A program made the translations under genes and the position numbers. A DNA stretch of 64,000 nucleotides from Bacillus sp. ZZV12-4809 (lineage in GTDB: Bacteria > Bacillota > Bacilli > Bacillales > Cytobacillaceae), in contig NZ_VCRN01000018.1 in the NCBI RefSeq assembly GCF_009849585.1, positions 22,515-86,514 of the forward strand, given 5' to 3'. The notes under the pieces are model-generated. The model did no database searches and was not told where the DNA came from. It saw nothing but the letters and a program-made list of their open reading frames with translations. Positions 54,915 to 63,907 of this stretch are shown piece after piece. The first letter of the stretch is position 1; every line of letters starts with the position of its first letter.

Positions 54915-55757
54915 TTACTCAGATACCGGTACAACGGCACCTTCATATTGTTCAAGAATGAAATCCTGGATCTCCTTTGAACGAAGCACCTCTACAAGAG
55001 CTTTAATTCCTTCTTTCTCTTCATCACCTGTACGGACTGCAATTACATTTACATATGGTGAATCTTTGTCCTCAATAGCAATTGAATCTTTAAGAGGATT
55101 TAATCCTGCATCAATTGCATAGTTGGAGTTAATCAGAACTGCATCCCCTTCTCCATTATTGTAGATCTGAGGAAGAAGTGATGCTTCATATTCAGTATCA
55201 AACTCTAATTTTTTCGGATTGTCTTTTATATCTTCCAGTGTTGCTTCCGTTTTTTCAACATCTTCATTTAAAGTGATAAGTCCCTCAGCTTCCAGCATGG
55301 AAAGAATGCGGCCATGGTCTGCAACTGAGTTGCTCATGATGATTGTAGCACCCTCAGGAAGCTCCTCAAGATTCTTATATTTCTGGGAGTATACACCGAT
55401 TGGCTCAATATGAATTCCGCCTGCATTCGTAAAATCATAGCCATGCTCAGCTTTCTGCGACTCAAGATAAGGAATATGCTGGAAGTAGTTTGCGTCAAGC
55501 TCTTTAGACTCAAGAGCCTGATTTGGCAATACATAATCCTGGAATGTTACAACATCAAGTTCAAAGCCTTTTTCTTCAAGTAATGGCTTTGCTTCTTCAA
55601 GAATTTCCGCGTGAGGCACATTGGATGCTCCCACCGTAATCTTTTTGCTATCTTTATCTCCGCCTTCTCCGGCATTGCCGTCTTTTTCTGAAGTGCCGCA
55701 AGCTGCAAGTACAAGGGCAACTGCCAGTGCAAGAGCAAGTGATAACCACTTTTTCAT
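54915..55757 (-). CDS. metQ: Methionine ABC transporter substrate-binding lipoprotein
   Basis: 280-aa NlpA-family lipoprotein that captures methionine outside the cell. Signal peptide with lipobox LAAC (Cys at residue 20). The mature domain has TVGASNVPHAEILEEAKPLL, VTFQDYVLPNQALESKELDA and NYFQHIPYLESQ, a strongly conserved MetQ block (about residues 86-97). Third gene of metNIQ. GGAGAGATTTAC precedes the ATG. Confidence 0.95.
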   Translation of the reverse strand: MKKWLSLALALAVALVLAACGTSEKDGNAGEGGDKDSKKITVGASNVPHAEILEEAKPLLEEKGFELDVVTFQDYVLPNQALESKELDANYFQHIPYLESQKAEHGYDFTNAGGIHIEPIGVYSQKYKNLEELPEGATIIMSNSVADHGRILSMLEAEGLITLNEDVEKTEATLEDIKDNPKKLEFDTEYEASLLPQIYNNGEGDAVLINSNYAIDAGLNPLKDSIAIEDKDSPYVNVIAVRTGDEEKEGIKALVEVLRSKEIQDFILEQYEGAVVPVSE

Positions 55758-55769
55758 GTAAATCTCTCC

Positions 55770-56438
55770 TTATCGTTTGTCTAATTTTGTTGTAATAATA
55801 TCTCCAATAAATTGGATGATAAATACGATGATTAAAATAATTACGGTCGCCATAAGCGTCACATCACTTCGGCTCCGCTGAAAACCTTCAAGGTATGCCA
55901 GATTCCCAAGTCCACCAGCGCCGATAACACCAGCCATAGCTGTGTAGCCAACCAGTGCGATAGCTGTTACAGTAATTCCCGAAACAAGGGCCGGCATTGA
56001 TTCCGGAAGCAGCACCTTCCAGATGATCGTGCTTGTTTTTGCGCCCATTGACTTGGCTGCTTCAATTACCCCTTTATCTATCTCCCTCAAGCCGATTTCC
56101 ACCATTCGGGCATAGAACGGAGCAGCACCAATAATTAATGCAGGCAATGCTGCATCCTCCCCAATCATTGTTCCCAATAGAAACTTCGTAAATGGAATTA
56201 ATAAAACAATCAGGATGATAAATGGAATTGAACGGAATATATTGACGAACGCAGAGATAACTTTATTAATTGGCGCATTTTCCCAAATATTCCCCCTAGC
56301 TGTCAAAAAGAGCAGCAGCCCCAGCACCGCTCCCAAAATAAAGGTTGCGATAACAGAAATAGCAGTCATATAGAGGGTTTCCACAGTAGCCTCCCACATG
56401 GAATCCCATTTTACATTTGGAAACCATTCATTAAGCAT
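55770..56438 (-). CDS. metI: Methionine ABC transporter permease
   Basis: 222-aa permease (called metP in B. subtilis) with five membrane helices. The EAA loop reads EIGLREIDKGVIEAAKSMGA (about residues 112-131) followed by ILLPESMPAL. Its start overlaps the metN end by eight bases. GGAGGTGATTTCCA precedes the ATG. Confidence 0.95.
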   Translation of the reverse strand: MLNEWFPNVKWDSMWEATVETLYMTAISVIATFILGAVLGLLLFLTARGNIWENAPINKVISAFVNIFRSIPFIILIVLLIPFTKFLLGTMIGEDAALPALIIGAAPFYARMVEIGLREIDKGVIEAAKSMGAKTSTIIWKVLLPESMPALVSGITVTAIALVGYTAMAGVIGAGGLGNLAYLEGFQRSRSDVTLMATVIILIIVFIIQFIGDIITTKLDKR

Positions 56439-57456
56439 TGGAAATCACCTCCACGCCTACCTGCTGGGAATGGATATATTCAATTGCTTTTGCAACTTCC
56501 TCTGCTTCTCCATCAACATGGATGAATAAGGTACCATAAGAACCATTCTGCGTCTGGGAAATCTTCCCTTGAAGAATATTTACAGTTACCTGGAAATGAC
56601 GGATCAGGTTAGTAATCAATGGCTGTTCAGCTGATTCGCCGACAAATCCTAATTGAACTACTTTTCCTTGTGGATACAAATCTACAAGATGATCAATCGT
56701 TTCCTTCGTTTCTTCAGGCTCTGTCACCTGCTGAACAAACCGCTTTGTTATTTCTGCTTTTGGATTCTTAAAGACATCTAATACAGGTCCGATTTCAACA
56801 ATTCGGCCGCCTTCCATAACAGCAACCCGATGGCAGATTTTACGGATCACGTGCATTTCATGTGTAATCAGAACAATGGTTAAGCCCAGGCGTTCATTGA
56901 TGTCAACAAGCAGCTCCAAGATGGAATCTGTTGTTTGAGGATCAAGTGCAGATGTGGCCTCATCACAAAGCAGCACTTTTGGGTTGTTAGCAAGGGCTCT
57001 GGCAATTCCGACCCTTTGCTTTTGACCGCCGCTAAGCTGAGATGGGTAGGCTTCTTCCCTTCCTTCCAGACCAACTAGTTTAATGAGCTCGTCTACTCTT
57101 TTGAGCCTTTCCTGCCGGGAAACACCAGCGATTTCTAGCGGAAATGCAATATTTTCTCTTACTGTTCTCGACCATAACAGGTTGAAATGCTGGAAGATCA
57201 TGCTTATTTCCTGACGTGCTTTTCTTAGGTTGCTTCCCTTTATCTTTGAAACCTCATTGCCGGCTACTGTTACGCTGCCATGGGTAGGAAGCTCCAGCCC
57301 ATTCAGCATACGGATTAATGTACTTTTACCAGCACCGCTATATCCGATAACACCGAATATCTCTCCTTCTTTTACCTCCAGGTTTACATCATCCACAGCT
57401 TTTACCTGGCTGTTTTTTGAAGAGAATATCTTCTGAACATCTTTTATAGAAATCAA
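56431..57456 (-). CDS. metN: Methionine ABC transporter ATP-binding protein
   Basis: 341-aa ATPase of the methionine importer. Walker A GYSGAGKST (about residue 37-45), signature QLSGGQKQRVGIARAL (about 139), Walker B VLLCDEATSALDP (about 161), and a C-terminal NIL domain (about 265-341, QLGFVGESAEQPLITNLIRH) that binds methionine and allows transinhibition. TTG start at 57456 is chosen: AGAGGTGA lies eight bases upstream, while a GTG four codons earlier is inside it. Expressed behind a SAM riboswitch. Confidence 0.95.
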   Translation of the reverse strand: MISIKDVQKIFSSKNSQVKAVDDVNLEVKEGEIFGVIGYSGAGKSTLIRMLNGLELPTHGSVTVAGNEVSKIKGSNLRKARQEISMIFQHFNLLWSRTVRENIAFPLEIAGVSRQERLKRVDELIKLVGLEGREEAYPSQLSGGQKQRVGIARALANNPKVLLCDEATSALDPQTTDSILELLVDINERLGLTIVLITHEMHVIRKICHRVAVMEGGRIVEIGPVLDVFKNPKAEITKRFVQQVTEPEETKETIDHLVDLYPQGKVVQLGFVGESAEQPLITNLIRHFQVTVNILQGKISQTQNGSYGTLFIHVDGEAEEVAKAIEYIHSQQVGVEVISNA

Positions 57457-57557
57457 TGTGATAGTCACCTCTTTTATCGAAAGATACAGATAATAATTAA
57501 TTGACTGCTTCTATTTACCTATTTTTTACTCACAATAGACTTTCATGCGCAAATGCA

Positions 57558-57715
57558 AAAATGCCTTCCTGCACATGAGCAGAAAGGCATAAATAAATTT
57601 AGTCCTTCCTCTCATCTATCAAAGCTATGCTTTGAGTGAATTGGCACCATTTCAACTAAATTGACGGTTGCCGGGCTTCATAGGGCACTTCCCTCCACCT
57701 CTCTTGATAAGAGCG
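57558..57715 (-). ncRNA. SAM riboswitch (S-box) upstream of metNIQ
   Basis: Minus strand: CTCTTATCAAGAGAGGTGGA, GGGAAGTGCCC, TGAAGCCCGGCAACC, then GGTGCCAATTC, CTCAAAGCATAGCTTTGAT and GATGAGAGG, the canonical S-box blocks. The terminator ATGCCTTTCTGC / GCAGGAAGGCAT (57558-57592) precedes metN. High SAM should stop transcription. Confidence 0.95.
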
Positions 57716-57776
57716 TTACGTTCTATATTCAATTAATACTTTAAATTATTTAAGCAGTTTTTTAATTACGTTTGCT

Positions 57777-57806
57777 ATCGTATCATAGGCGATAAAAAGG
57801 TGTCAA
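57777..57806 (-). promoter_or_regulatory. Sigma-A promoter of the metNIQ leader
   Basis: TTGACA - 18 bp - TACGAT on the minus strand, about 65 bp before the S-box. Confidence 0.6.
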
Positions 57807-57853
57807 CGATGAAATTTCAAACTTTCGGAAAAAAGCGAATGGTAAATTATCCT

Positions 57854-59173
57854 TTACGCTTTTGCGGCCAACGATGTAAGACCCGCAGCTGTTTCAATGG
57901 CCTGTTCCAGATCTTCAATCAAATCCTCCGCATTCTCAATTCCGATCGAAATCCGAATTAGATCTTCCGGTACACCGGCAGCCTTTAAACCTTCCTCATC
58001 CAGCTGCTGATGAGTGGTGCTTGCAGGGTGGATAATCAGGCTCTTTGCGTCCCCGACATTGGCCACATGTGCCCAAAGCTTCAGGCTATTGATCAGCTTG
58101 GCTCCAGCCTCTCTTCCGCCAGCGATTCCAAATACAGCCACTGCTCCGGCTCCTTTTGGCAAGTATTTATCTGCCAATTTTTTGTCCGGGTGGCTTTCAT
58201 GGCCTGGATAAAGCACCCAATTAACAGCTGGATGCGCCTCCAGATATTCCACTACCTTTTTGGCATTGGCAACATGCTCCTTCATTCTTACATGAAGAGT
58301 TTCAAGGCCCAGTGTGAATTGGAATGCACTTTGTGCACTCATTGCAGGCCCTAAATCTCTCAACAGCTGTACTCGGGCTTTGATAATATAAGCCGCTTCA
58401 CCAATTGCTTCACTATAAACAATATCATGATAGCTCGGATCCGGTTTTGTAAATCCCGGAAACTTAGGGGAATTCCAGTCGAAATTTCCGCCGTCAACAA
58501 TTATACCGCCCATTGTAGTTCCATTGCCGAGCAGCCATTTTGTCGCAGAGTGTATTACAATGTCAGCCCCATGCTCAATTGGCCTGCAAAGATATGGAGT
58601 AGCAAAAGTGTTATCGACAATCAGCGGCACACCATTTTCGTGTGCAATTGCGGCAACTTTTTCAATATCAAGGATCTTCAGGCTCGGGTTTCCAATTGTC
58701 TCGGCGAAGACAGCCTTTGTTTTATCTGTTATTGCACTGCGGAAATTTTCCGGATCCTTTGGATCGACGCGTCTCACCTTTATTCCGTACTTAGGAAGTG
58801 TGACTGCAAACAAATTATATGTACCTCCATATAAATTTGAGGCAGCAACAATTTCATCACCTGCTTCAGCAATATTTAAAATAGCCAGTGTTATGGCAGA
58901 TTGGCCGCTTGCAAGAGCCAGCGCACCCACTCCTCCTTCAAGAAGGGCTACCCTTTCCTCAAATACACTGACAGTGGGGTTATGTATCCTGCTATAAATA
59001 TATCCCTGCTCTTTCAGAGCAAAGAGGTCTGCAGCGTGATCTGTATCCTTGAATTGATAAGCATTGTTCTGATAAATCGGAACTGCCCTCGCACCGGTTA
59101 CAGGGTCAGGCTTGAGTCCGCCATGCACTCCAATGGTTTCAAAACGGTAGTTTTGCTTTTTGTCTGTCATCAT
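57854..59173 (-). CDS. O-acetylhomoserine aminocarboxypropyltransferase (homocysteine synthase)
   Basis: 439-aa PLP enzyme of the Cys/Met metabolism family (MetY/Cgs group) that makes homocysteine from O-acetylhomoserine and sulfide. PLP lysine in [15 protein letters not shown] (about residue 208), [20 protein letters not shown] (about 62) and [18 protein letters not shown] at the end. The subgroup-specific long insert around [17 protein letters not shown] is present. ATG at 59173 after AGAGGAGAGATT (a second ATG follows directly). Controlled by its own SAM riboswitch. Confidence 0.92.
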   Translation of the reverse strand: MMTDKKQNYRFETIGVHGGLKPDPVTGARAVPIYQNNAYQFKDTDHAADLFALKEQGYIYSRIHNPTVSVFEERVALLEGGVGALALASGQSAITLAILNIAEAGDEIVAASNLYGGTYNLFAVTLPKYGIKVRRVDPKDPENFRSAITDKTKAVFAETIGNPSLKILDIEKVAAIAHENGVPLIVDNTFATPYLCRPIEHGADIVIHSATKWLLGNGTTMGGIIVDGGNFDWNSPKFPGFTKPDPSYHDIVYSEAIGEAAYIIKARVQLLRDLGPAMSAQSAFQFTLGLETLHVRMKEHVANAKKVVEYLEAHPAVNWVLYPGHESHPDKKLADKYLPKGAGAVAVFGIAGGREAGAKLINSLKLWAHVANVGDAKSLIIHPASTTHQQLDEEGLKAAGVPEDLIRISIGIENAEDLIEDLEQAIETAAGLTSLAAKA

Positions 59174-59216
59174 AATCTCTCCTCTATAATAATGTTTGTT
59201 CATATCGAAGAGCTGA

Positions 59217-59352
59217 AAAGGCCCTCTTCATAAGAAGAGGGCTGTATCGTCTCTTCTTATCTTCCAGAGCATTCCGCTCTGCTGGATTTAGCACCGTGTA
59301 CTTTACCGGTTGCCGGGCTTCACTGGGCCAGTCCCTCCGCCTCTCTTGATAA
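59217..59352 (-). ncRNA. SAM riboswitch (S-box) upstream of the homocysteine synthase gene
   Basis: Minus strand: CTTATCAAGAGAGGCGGAGG, GACTGGCCC, TGAAGCCCGGCAACCGGTAA, GGTGCTAAATCC, CAGAGCGGAATGCTCTG and a closing AGATAAGAAGAG. The terminator GCCCTCTT-cttatg-AAGAGGGCCTTTTC (59217-59243) follows. Same regulation as metNIQ. Confidence 0.95.
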
Positions 59353-59382
59353 GAATATTCTGTTAATTAACAATATAATGAT

Positions 59383-59410
59383 ATTATCATACTATTTAAA
59401 AAATGGTCAA
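59383..59410 (-). promoter_or_regulatory. Promoter of the second S-box leader
   Basis: TTGACC - 16 bp - GATAAT on the minus strand. Confidence 0.55.
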
Positions 59411-59745
59411 GTATTGGTAAGTGAAATTTTCCCTAAATAGAAAAAGGACTCGATGAGCAGTTTTTTTCTGAAAGTGGCTTCCATGATTATTTTATTTCGG
59501 GAAATTGCTTCCCGTAGCTTTACTTCCCCGGTGATCAGTGACAGCACATCTTCTTCCAATCCCGAGATTTCCACATCAAAATGGCTGGTATGGCTTGCCT
59601 TCTTTATTTCCCCATTCGAAACTTTTAAAGGAATGCTTATATTTCCAGCTTTAATAAGCAAAGAAAAATTGGATTTTCTCAGGAAAAATTCAAGATGCCC
59701 TTTCGCCTTTAATTCCCTGATAAATAAATCAGGTAAATCTCTCAC
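59407..59745 (-). CDS. SCP2-like small protein
   Basis: 112-aa protein. Residues 20-105 resemble a sterol-carrier (SCP2) fold: FSLLIKAGNISIPLKVSNGE, HFDVEISGLEEDVLSLITGE, VKLREAISRNKII, the last two being the typical D-x-L-ITG-x-L block. It probably binds a hydrophobic ligand; function unknown. GTG start after GAGGTGAGGCT. The place between met genes and yusE agrees with B. subtilis yusD, but I am not certain of orthology. Confidence 0.65.
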   Translation of the reverse strand: MRDLPDLFIRELKAKGHLEFFLRKSNFSLLIKAGNISIPLKVSNGEIKKASHTSHFDVEISGLEEDVLSLITGEVKLREAISRNKIIMEATFRKKLLIESFFYLGKISLTNT

Positions 59746-59889
59746 AGCCTCACCTCTTTTAATGGGTTTATTGTTTTTTACTATTCAGTAATAAAGAGCT
59801 TTAATCCTTTATTTTTCATTCGACAAAATCAGAAAAGCACTGCCTGTTTGATTGGCATTGCTCTTTCATTTCCTGAGAAATATGTCAGA

Positions 59890-61161
59890 TTAAATTATTT
59901 TTACAGAGGGTTCTGCAGCTTTTGTCTTATTATAGCCTCTGAATACAATGAAAAAATAGATAGACCCAATCAAATATAAAGTGGCTGTAATAGTGAATAC
60001 CAGAGCATATCCCCAATAGTCCCCATATCTCATGACGATTCCTGTTGAAACAGGGCCCATCACAGCCCAACCCAGATTGAAAACCATCTGATTAACTGAG
60101 TTTGCCAGTCCTTTCATCGAATCATTTACCTTTGACATCATGAGTGACATTTGTATAGGATTTCCCGCATTCATGAGCGCCTGCCTGAACAAAAAGCAGA
60201 TGGCAGCCAGCCAAAGATTTTCAGTATATCCTGTTAAAAGCAGGAAGGGCAGTGACATGAGCTGCAGGATCACAACGGCTTTAACCTCTCCCAGCTTTCT
60301 TACAACAACCGGACCGATTATCATGGCAAAGGCCGTGGCAGCCTGACCTAATGAGATAATAATGCCAATTGCTGAATTCGAGGCGTCAAAGCGGTCTGCA
60401 AAGTATAAATTTAGATAAGGGATAACAAGTCCTGCGCCAATCCCAATGAGGAGCTGAGCCAAAGCAAACATAACTATAATTTTGACACCTTCATTATTAG
60501 AAGAAAGGTTTTTGAATGACAGACCTTTTAAGCCCTTTGCATCTTTTTGATCTTTCAAAACCTCTGAGAAATGCAAAATTGGAAAAAAGCCGGCCATGAA
60601 GAACACACTTGCAATTAGAAGAGTTATGCGGATACTGGTGAGCTGATCCGTAAACAGGGAAAAAGCATCTGTTAAGACGCCTCCGCTTAAATTGCCGATC
60701 ACATTTGCACCAGTCATGATAGCAAAATGTATACTGAATAAATGGACCCTTTGGTCAGCTTTTGAATTCTCAGCCAGCCATGGTATGCCCGATACCTGTA
60801 TAAAAGCTGTTGTCAGTCCTGTTAAAAAAGCAAATAAAATCAGCAGTTCCTGCATTTCAGCTATACTTCTGAAAAGCATAACTGCACCTGTGGCAACTGC
60901 CCCAAACAGCATCGCTTTTTTTCTGCCAATTCGGTCGCTCGCAATCCCTGCCGGCACAAGAACCAGGGCTGTCGCGAGAGCAGTCATGGATATGATTTGC
61001 CCATTAACACTTTCAGAGTAGCCGAGTTCTCTTATATAGAAATTATAAATTACCATGAATATCCCGAAACCAATTTGTGTAAAGATATTCGCCATAAAAG
61101 CCAATTTTATGTTGCGGTTATAGCTTTTAAATTGACCTGCCCACTCCCTGTAAAATGCCAT
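59890..61161 (-). CDS. MFS transporter
   Basis: 423-aa major facilitator protein with 12 helices. GIASDRIGRKKAMLFGAVAT (about residues 72-91) is the MFS loop 2-3 signature. A long central loop (about 190-225, FSEVLKDQKDAKGLKGLSFK) divides the halves. IQMSLMMSKVNDSMKGLANS (about 340) is in the second half. Substrate unknown; efflux is possible. ATG at 61161 after GGAAGGGATCCGG; the frame opens six codons upstream. A degenerate AAAAGCGGAAATGGCGC repeat fragment lies downstream (61249-61268). Confidence 0.88.
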   Translation of the reverse strand: MAFYREWAGQFKSYNRNIKLAFMANIFTQIGFGIFMVIYNFYIRELGYSESVNGQIISMTALATALVLVPAGIASDRIGRKKAMLFGAVATGAVMLFRSIAEMQELLILFAFLTGLTTAFIQVSGIPWLAENSKADQRVHLFSIHFAIMTGANVIGNLSGGVLTDAFSLFTDQLTSIRITLLIASVFFMAGFFPILHFSEVLKDQKDAKGLKGLSFKNLSSNNEGVKIIVMFALAQLLIGIGAGLVIPYLNLYFADRFDASNSAIGIIISLGQAATAFAMIIGPVVVRKLGEVKAVVILQLMSLPFLLLTGYTENLWLAAICFLFRQALMNAGNPIQMSLMMSKVNDSMKGLANSVNQMVFNLGWAVMGPVSTGIVMRYGDYWGYALVFTITATLYLIGSIYFFIVFRGYNKTKAAEPSVKII

Positions 61162-61283
61162 CCGGATCCCTTCCTGCACTGTATAAATTTTATTTCGCTT
61201 CCCTAAGTATCATACTCTGTCAGGTGGAATTTGTAAATGTATTTTGAAAAGCGGAAATGGCGCTTCCTCAATATTTAAGCATG

Positions 61284-61315
61284 CAAAAAACCAGGCCGCT
61301 TTTGCTCCTGGTTTC
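61284..61315 (-). terminator. Terminator of yusE
   Basis: AAACCAGG-agcaaaagcgg-CCTGGTTTTTTG on the minus strand. Confidence 0.85.
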
Positions 61316-61316
61316 T

Positions 61317-61625
61317 TTAATGAATACTTCTAATGTGATCCAATAAATAGGGAACGGATCGGAATGCATATATTTTCTCCTGTAAAGTTCCTCTTCTGAA
61401 AATAAGGAGGCAGGGGACGCTTTCTACTCCCCATTTTTCAGCCAATTGCGGCATATAATTTAAGTCCGCTTTCCCCATTTTTTGATCTGGCAGCAATTGT
61501 TCTATAACTGCCAGCATCTTTCCTGCCATCTGGCAGGTTCCGCACATAGGCGTATACAAATAGATAAGTATCGTTTCTTGTCCGCTAATCGCTTTCTCAA
61601 TTTCCTGCTGCGACCATTCCTGCAT
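61317..61625 (-). CDS. yusE: Thioredoxin-like protein YusE
   Basis: 102-aa thioredoxin-fold protein. Active site YTPMCGTCQMAGKML (CGTC at residues 28-31) and cis-Pro in VESVPCLLIFRRG (about residue 71). No signal peptide, so cytosolic. The CGTC motif differs from the CGPC of general thioredoxin, suggesting a specific partner. GTAAGGATGATAAA precedes the ATG, and the gene begins 18 bases after the yusF stop; yusF-yusE form an operon. Confidence 0.92.
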   Translation of the reverse strand: MQEWSQQEIEKAISGQETILIYLYTPMCGTCQMAGKMLAVIEQLLPDQKMGKADLNYMPQLAEKWGVESVPCLLIFRRGTLQEKIYAFRSVPYLLDHIRSIH

Positions 61626-61643
61626 TTTATCATCCTTACTTTA

Positions 61644-61997
61644 TTATCTGTCCAGATATTGTGTATAAACGTCAATGTTAGCACCCAAAAGCACTGTTGC
61701 CAAGTGATGCTCCGGTGCTGTCGCTACTTCTCTGTACATTCTATCGATGTATAGATGCTCTGCCTCGGGAAATTCCCTTTTGAATTGTTTTCTCAGCTTT
61801 TCACCTGCTGAATCAGCATCCACCAATATATATACATCCTTATCAAATAGTGTGTCAATTAATTCATCCAGTTTGGTAATGCTTATTGTTCCATTTGTAC
61901 AGATAATCTCAACGGGCTCTCTTATAATGCTTTTAACCTTTGTTTTATCTGACTTTCCCTCGACAATAATCACTTTTTCCGGAATTCCATCGTTCAT
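61644..61997 (-). CDS. yusF: Toprim-domain protein YusF
   Basis: 117-aa single Toprim domain. KVIIVEGKSDKTKVKSII (residues 8-25) holds the catalytic Glu and VYILVDADSAGEKLRKQF (about 53-70) the DxD metal site. The C-terminus is MYREVATAPEHHLATVLLG. Small Toprim proteins of this type are like RNase M5 (5S rRNA maturase) and are likely nucleases or nucleic-acid binders. ATG at 61997 after AGGTGATGACG. Confidence 0.9.
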   Translation of the reverse strand: MNDGIPEKVIIVEGKSDKTKVKSIIREPVEIICTNGTISITKLDELIDTLFDKDVYILVDADSAGEKLRKQFKREFPEAEHLYIDRMYREVATAPEHHLATVLLGANIDVYTQYLDR

Positions 61998-62094
61998 CGT
62001 CATCACCTGAAAGGAGTTATTTTGAAACGGTTCGTTTTAGTTAGGGCTGTTCTCTATTAGATTCTTGATAGATATAGATGTAGCCCGTTGATTT

Positions 62095-62235
62095 CAGCAT
62101 AGGGGACATGCTTTCTGCGGGAATGATAGCCTCCCCCCAGGACGTTGATTAAGCTTCCTTGAATCAGCACCGCTCGAAGAAAAAGCGGAGACATTTCGAG
62201 GAGCAGGTGCCCATAGCAAAAGATCAACTCAGTAA
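62095..62235. repeat. Degraded dispersed repeats in the gap before yusF
   Basis: The 512-bp gap 61998-62509 holds no gene. 62095-62165 (GCCCGTTGATTTCAGC ... CTTTCTGCGGG ... AGCCTCC) looks like a worn copy of a repeat common in Bacillus intergenic DNA. 62172-62215 (GAAGAAAAAGCGGAGACA ... GGAGCAGGTGCC) resembles the AAAAGCG repeat family. The remainder shows nothing. Confidence 0.35.
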
Positions 62236-62476
62236 ATTAATTATCCTCTGAAAAAATCTTTAGGAACAGCAAAAGCTAAAAGCTGCCAGTCATGCATTGG
62301 TTTTTATCTTAATATATTCAATATTCTCGGTTATGGTGTGAATCTCCTGCCCATTTTGGAGTTTAGGACTGCGCTGATTCCTTGCCCAATTTAGGGAAGA
62401 AAATGCTTTTGAAGAAAAATGTTAAAAACGGCTTATCTCATTGTATGCCCGGTCATATTGCTTTAGCCTATTAAAT

Positions 62477-62503
62477 AAACAGCGGAAATCATTCCGCTGT
62501 TTA
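62477..62503 (-). terminator. Terminator of yusG
   Basis: AAACAGCGGAA-tgat-TTCCGCTGTTT. Confidence 0.85.
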
Positions 62504-62509
62504 CAGTAG

Positions 62510-62749
62510 TCAGCACCAGCCGCCTTCGTCACAGTCTGTGTAGCGCTCTTGCGCTTTATCCGGTACGGAGACATTCTGGTATATTTTTTGGTGTTCGGAT
62601 TCAAAATGATGGGACAAATTGAAAGAAGAGCCTTCAGGAAGACTGATTTGACCAATTTTTTCGTCTTCAAGATAAAGATCTATCCCATTGTTGTTAAGCT
62701 TGCCGACAACCCGGTCAGTTATATCGATTTTCTGCTGCTTCAATGTCAT
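62510..62749 (-). CDS. yusG: YusG (DUF2553)
   Basis: 79-aa hydrophilic, beta-rich protein with ITDRVVGKLNNNGIDLYLED, EKIGQISLPEGSSFNLSHHF and an acidic C-terminus ending DCDEGGWC. Matches the YusG family by length and place between yusF and gcvH. Function unknown. AAAGGA is ten bases before the ATG. Confidence 0.82.
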   Translation of the reverse strand: MTLKQQKIDITDRVVGKLNNNGIDLYLEDEKIGQISLPEGSSFNLSHHFESEHQKIYQNVSVPDKAQERYTDCDEGGWC

Positions 62750-62874
62750 GGATAACCAATCCTTTCATGCCTTTGGGGTACTTATAGTTTTGCCATGTCT
62801 CTGTAAAAGAAAAATAGCAATTAAAGGTAAGTACAAAAAGCAAATACGGCTTGATATGATTGCCCCATAGAACG

Positions 62875-62904
62875 AAAAAACCGGTTCGTAAGAGAACCGG
62901 CTTT
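62875..62904 (-). terminator. Terminator of gcvH
   Basis: CCGGTTC-tcttac-GAACCGGTTTTTTCG on the minus strand. Confidence 0.85.
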
Positions 62905-62908
62905 CAAA

Positions 62909-63292
62909 TTAGTCTTCGTTAGTCATTTCTTCGTATTGCTCAGCAGTCATCAAGCTTTCTACTTCGCTTAGATCTGTGGGCTCCACAACAACCATCCATG
63001 CTTTTTCATATGGAGATTCATTTACGAACTCAGGGTTGTCGTTAAGGTCTTCATTTACTTCAACCACTTTACCGCTTAGAGGCGCATAAAGCTCAGACAC
63101 AGTTTTTACAGATTCTACGCTTCCGAATGGTTCATTTGCACTTAGCTCATCGCCAACTTCAGGAAGTTCAACGAATACGATGTCACCAAGTTCTGATTGC
63201 GCGAAATGTGTAATCCCAATGCGGACTTTCCCATCTTCTGTTTTTACCCACTCATGCTCTTCTGAATAACGTAATTCTTTTGGTGTGCTCAT
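62909..63292 (-). CDS. gcvH: Glycine cleavage system H protein
   Basis: 127-aa lipoyl carrier of the glycine cleavage system; in Bacillus it is also the hub for lipoate attachment and transfer to other complexes. The lipoylated Lys is in [18 protein letters not shown] (about residue 63). Start block [20 protein letters not shown] and C-terminal [10 protein letters not shown] are standard. GGAGGGATACATA precedes the ATG. LipA, which finishes its lipoyl group, is encoded at 36727. Confidence 0.97.
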   Translation of the reverse strand: MSTPKELRYSEEHEWVKTEDGKVRIGITHFAQSELGDIVFVELPEVGDELSANEPFGSVESVKTVSELYAPLSGKVVEVNEDLNDNPEFVNESPYEKAWMVVVEPTDLSEVESLMTAEQYEEMTNED

Positions 63293-63357
63293 TATGTATC
63301 CCTCCGTATTAATATTTCAATTTATGATCAGTAAATCGATCTCCTGGTTAAGATGCC

Positions 63358-63732
63358 TTAAAAGCTCTGCACTTTAGTTAGCCATGTCTTTTCATATTCC
63401 TCTTCTTTAAAGCCCACAGTTACTTTCTCTCCATCTGTCAGCAGCGGACGCTTGATCAGCATGCCGTCTGTAGCCAGTATATCGAGCAGTTCTTCATCCG
63501 AAGAGGTTTTTACTTTGTCCTTCAAGCCAAGCTCCCTATATTTTTGGCCGCTCGTATTAAAGAACTTTTTTAGTTCCATCCCGCTCTTTTTATAAAGCGC
63601 TTCAATATCGCTTCGTGAAGGCGGATTATCTGTTATATGTATTGCTTCATAGGACAGATTATGTTCGTCAAGCCATTTCTTGGCTTTCCGGCATGTCCCG
63701 CATTTAGGATACCAATAAAAAGTCAACGCCAT
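63358..63732 (-). CDS. yusI: ArsC/Spx-family protein YusI
   Basis: 124-aa thioredoxin-fold protein of the ArsC/Spx family. The N-terminal YWYPKCGTCRKAKKWL has a CxxC (residues 10-13). The middle is NTSGQKYRELGLKDKV and the C-terminal part MLIKRPLLTDGEKVTVGF (about 92-109) contains the RP loop. It could be an arsenate-reductase-like enzyme or a regulator like Spx/MgsR; the two cannot be separated here. ATG at 63732 after GGTGGTGAAAAGA; the frame is open 13 codons upstream without a site. Confidence 0.9.
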   Translation of the reverse strand: MALTFYWYPKCGTCRKAKKWLDEHNLSYEAIHITDNPPSRSDIEALYKKSGMELKKFFNTSGQKYRELGLKDKVKTSSDEELLDILATDGMLIKRPLLTDGEKVTVGFKEEEYEKTWLTKVQSF

Positions 63733-63907
63733 TCTTTTCACCACCCATTTTGCAATTTCAGGCTCAGTCAAAATTGCCGCCTTTTAATTGAATAGTAACA
63801 TAAAAGGGTGACAAAGCATAACACTGATCACCAATTTAATATTCGACATTTTTCTATTTGTTCCTGCAAACTGTAAAAAGTTTTTTAATGGTTTTTTTTA
63901 CAATCGA

